Shown in pieces: positions 4,976-6,273 of a DNA stretch of 6,273 nt. Numbering within the stretch: position 1 is the stretch's first letter; every line of letters begins with the position of its first letter. Position numbers and translations under genes: made by a program. Under the pieces are notes generated by a model. It saw nothing but the letters and a program-made list of their open reading frames with translations, was not told where the DNA came from and ran no database searches. Location of the stretch: positions 1-6,273 of the forward strand of contig CALMRL010000016.1 in the NCBI GenBank assembly GCA_937873345.1, given 5' to 3'. The stretch comes from an uncultured Beijerinckiaceae bacterium. Lineage in GTDB: Bacteria; Pseudomonadota; Alphaproteobacteria; Rhizobiales; Beijerinckiaceae.

Positions 4976-5779
4976 ATGCAGATCCGGTACGGCTACGACA
5001 TCACGGTGAACTGCCTGCAGCCGACGCCGATGGTCACCATGCTGACGGTGCGCGACGAGCGCTTGGCGACCGACGCCGTCGCGGGCTTCATCAGCCACAT
5101 CATTCCCGAGGTGTCGACAACAACCTACCGCGACGCCTACGGCAACAGCTGTTGCCGGTTCACCGCGCCGGTCGGCGACCTCCAACTCTGGGGTGACGGC
5201 ATCATCGCCGACAGCGGCGAGCACGATTCCATCGTTATCACCGCGGCGGAGACGCCGGTTCCCGACCTCCCCGACGAAACTCTGATCTTCCTGATGGGAA
5301 GTCGCTATTGCGAGACTGACAAGCTCAGTCAGATCGCCTGGGATATTTTCGGTGGTGTCGCGCCTGGCTGGACCCGAGCCCAGGCGATCTGCGACTTCGC
5401 TCACCGGCACATCACGTTCAACTATCAGAATGCCAGTTCGTGGCGCTCCGCCTACGACGTCTTCCAGGGACGCACCGGCGTCTGTCGCGACTATGCGCAT
5501 CTTGCTATCGCCCTATGCCGCTGCATGAATATGCCGGCTCGCTACGTCAACGGCTACCTTGGCGACATCGGTGTGCCGGTCGTTGACCCCATGGACTATT
5601 CCGCGTGGACCGAGGTGTACCTTGATGGCGCGTGGCGCACCTTTGATCCCCGTAACAACATTCCTCGCATCGGCCGAATCGTTGTCGCCCGCGGTCGCGA
5701 TGCCGCAGACGTGCCACTCATCAACTCTTTCGGGCCGCACCGGCTAAATGCTTTCAGGGTGTGGGCTTACGAGACTTGA
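4976..5779 (+). CDS. Transglutaminase-like protein with altered catalytic His
   Basis: This 267-residue cytoplasmic-looking protein belongs to the bacterial transglutaminase-like superfamily, whose members act as cysteine proteases, amidases or cross-linkers. Residues 1-95 are the N-terminal beta domain (IRYGYDITVNCLQPTP, TYRDAYGNSCCRF). Residues about 130-230 are the papain-like core: GVCRDYAHLAIALCR gives the nucleophile C170, and TFDPRNN gives D224. The usual triad His would lie in MDYSAWTEVYLDG, but Ser (S209) is there. The C-terminus (RIGRIVVARGRDAADVPL, SFGPHRLNAFRVW) is typical of the rhizobial group, and length is normal. A weak GGAG is 8 nt before the ATG. The gene stands alone on its strand. 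I recall family members with Ser or Ala at this site as well as His, so activity is uncertain but the gene looks intact and maintained. Confidence 0.88.
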   Translation: MQIRYGYDITVNCLQPTPMVTMLTVRDERLATDAVAGFISHIIPEVSTTTYRDAYGNSCCRFTAPVGDLQLWGDGIIADSGEHDSIVITAAETPVPDLPDETLIFLMGSRYCETDKLSQIAWDIFGGVAPGWTRAQAICDFAHRHITFNYQNASSWRSAYDVFQGRTGVCRDYAHLAIALCRCMNMPARYVNGYLGDIGVPVVDPMDYSAWTEVYLDGAWRTFDPRNNIPRIGRIVVARGRDAADVPLINSFGPHRLNAFRVWAYET

Positions 5780-5781
5780 TT

Positions 5782-5797
5782 TATCAAAATATTGATA
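5782..5797. repeat. AT-rich dyad after the transglutaminase stop
   Basis: TATCAA (5782-5787) and TTGATA (5792-5797) are perfect inverted halves around AATA, starting 3 nt after the stop codon. Such an AT-rich symmetric site stands out in GC-rich DNA and could be an operator for an off-window gene. With no T run and a weak stem it is unlikely to be a terminator. Confidence 0.35.
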
Positions 5798-6220
5798 CAA
5801 ATGCTGCATGCATTCTTCCTGCCAACCTCGTCTATCGAGCACCGTCGAGTTGCTTGTCGCTGATGCGTTACAGGTTCCGGGCTGTCGGCATTTCAAGACT
5901 GGTATTCACGCGTTGGCTGACTTTTCGCGATGGACGCTCTGAGGAGTTGGACCTACGCGCCGATCCCTGTCACCTGCTTCTTCTCCGACCGAACTTCTGC
6001 ACCTGCCATCAATGCCGGTGAGTCGGAACTATCGCTTTGGGTTGGAAGCAATCGATCGACCTCTGTCCGCTCACCGACGCGACGTCCTCCAGATCGGCCA
6101 GTTCGGTTCCGGCCACTCCAAGCCACTTCCTGTGGGTCCGTTTGCAGGCGCCGCGATCAACGGCAGTTCGGTCTCCCCTGGGCAGCGGAGGCCATCGGAG
6201 GCTGCGTGATCAGGGAAGGT

Positions 6221-6234
6221 CTAGAGCACTTTCG
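6221..6234 (+). repeat. CTAGAGCA-type motif, possible start of a dispersed repeat
   Basis: CTAGAGCACTTTCG begins here and continues to the window edge with TTTTACACTGGCTCATATCC. From memory, sequences opening CTAGAGCA followed by a CTTTCG or TTTTCG stretch are typical of interspersed repeats in Hyphomicrobiales intergenic DNA. A 13-of-14 match lies inverted at 41-54. The right part is cut off by the window. Confidence 0.35.
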
Positions 6235-6273
6235 TTTTACACTGGCTCATATCCGGCATGGTCGAAATAGTTG

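Larger units (their letters stand above)
5780..6273. other. Region without a convincing gene
   Basis: I see no gene here. Open frames at 5761-6021, 6012-6209 and 6037-6270 have no clear ribosome binding sites, overlap one another, and read as unstructured Ser/Arg/Pro-rich sequence with no family pattern. No tRNA, terminator with T run or CRISPR-like repeat is apparent. It contains an AT-rich dyad just after the transglutaminase stop and a CTAGAGCA-type motif near the right end. It may be a degenerate or intergenic stretch leading into a dispersed repeat. Confidence 0.5.

Noticed and set aside
5761..6270. Three overlapping plus-strand frames after the transglutaminase gene
   Set aside because: They lack ribosome binding sites and family patterns and overlap each other. 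One starts inside the transglutaminase gene.

Overview
The window is GC-rich, with strongly GC-biased third codon positions. It carries several small conserved proteins typical of Hyphomicrobiales (rhizobia, Methylobacterium, Microvirga, Bosea and relatives): a DUF6894 protein, a small zinc-ribbon protein, a Lys-rich 39-residue protein and a rhizobial-type transglutaminase-like protein. It therefore looks like an alphaproteobacterial chromosome or large replicon, in an accessory or gene-sparse region. The genus cannot be fixed from the sequence.

Layout. (1) 93-1126, minus strand: a two-gene unit coupled by an ATGA overlap. The first gene encodes a DUF1828/DUF1829-like protein of 247 aa, the second a small charged helical protein of 97 aa. 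Its base composition is less GC-rich than the rest, which suggests acquired DNA. (2) 1229-2787: a complete insertion sequence of about 1.55 kb, flanked by CTAG on both sides, with terminal inverted repeats, an intact IS5-family (DDE) transposase, and a second gene of 113 aa that overlaps the transposase stop. This passenger gene runs through the right inverted repeat and takes its stop codon from the flanking target sequence. (3) 2952-4701, plus strand: a run of small genes (DUF6894 protein, a basic-tailed hypothetical, a zinc-ribbon protein, a 73-aa conserved hypothetical and a 39-aa Lys-rich protein). They are separated by spacers, one of which (3984-4344) seems to hold decayed coding sequence. 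(4) 4976-5779, plus strand: a transglutaminase-like protein with Cys and Asp of the usual triad but Ser where His is expected. (5) 5780-6273: no convincing gene. It ends in a CTAGAGCA-type motif that recurs in inverted orientation at 41-54.

The insertion sequence sits about 100 bp upstream of the DUF1828-like gene and has probably separated it from its native promoter. No pathway links the plus-strand genes. Most are lineage-typical small proteins of unknown function, and several have clear ribosome binding sites. The features most worth a second look are the passenger gene of the insertion sequence, the coupled minus-strand pair, and a hairpin that covers the ribosome binding site of the DUF6894 gene.
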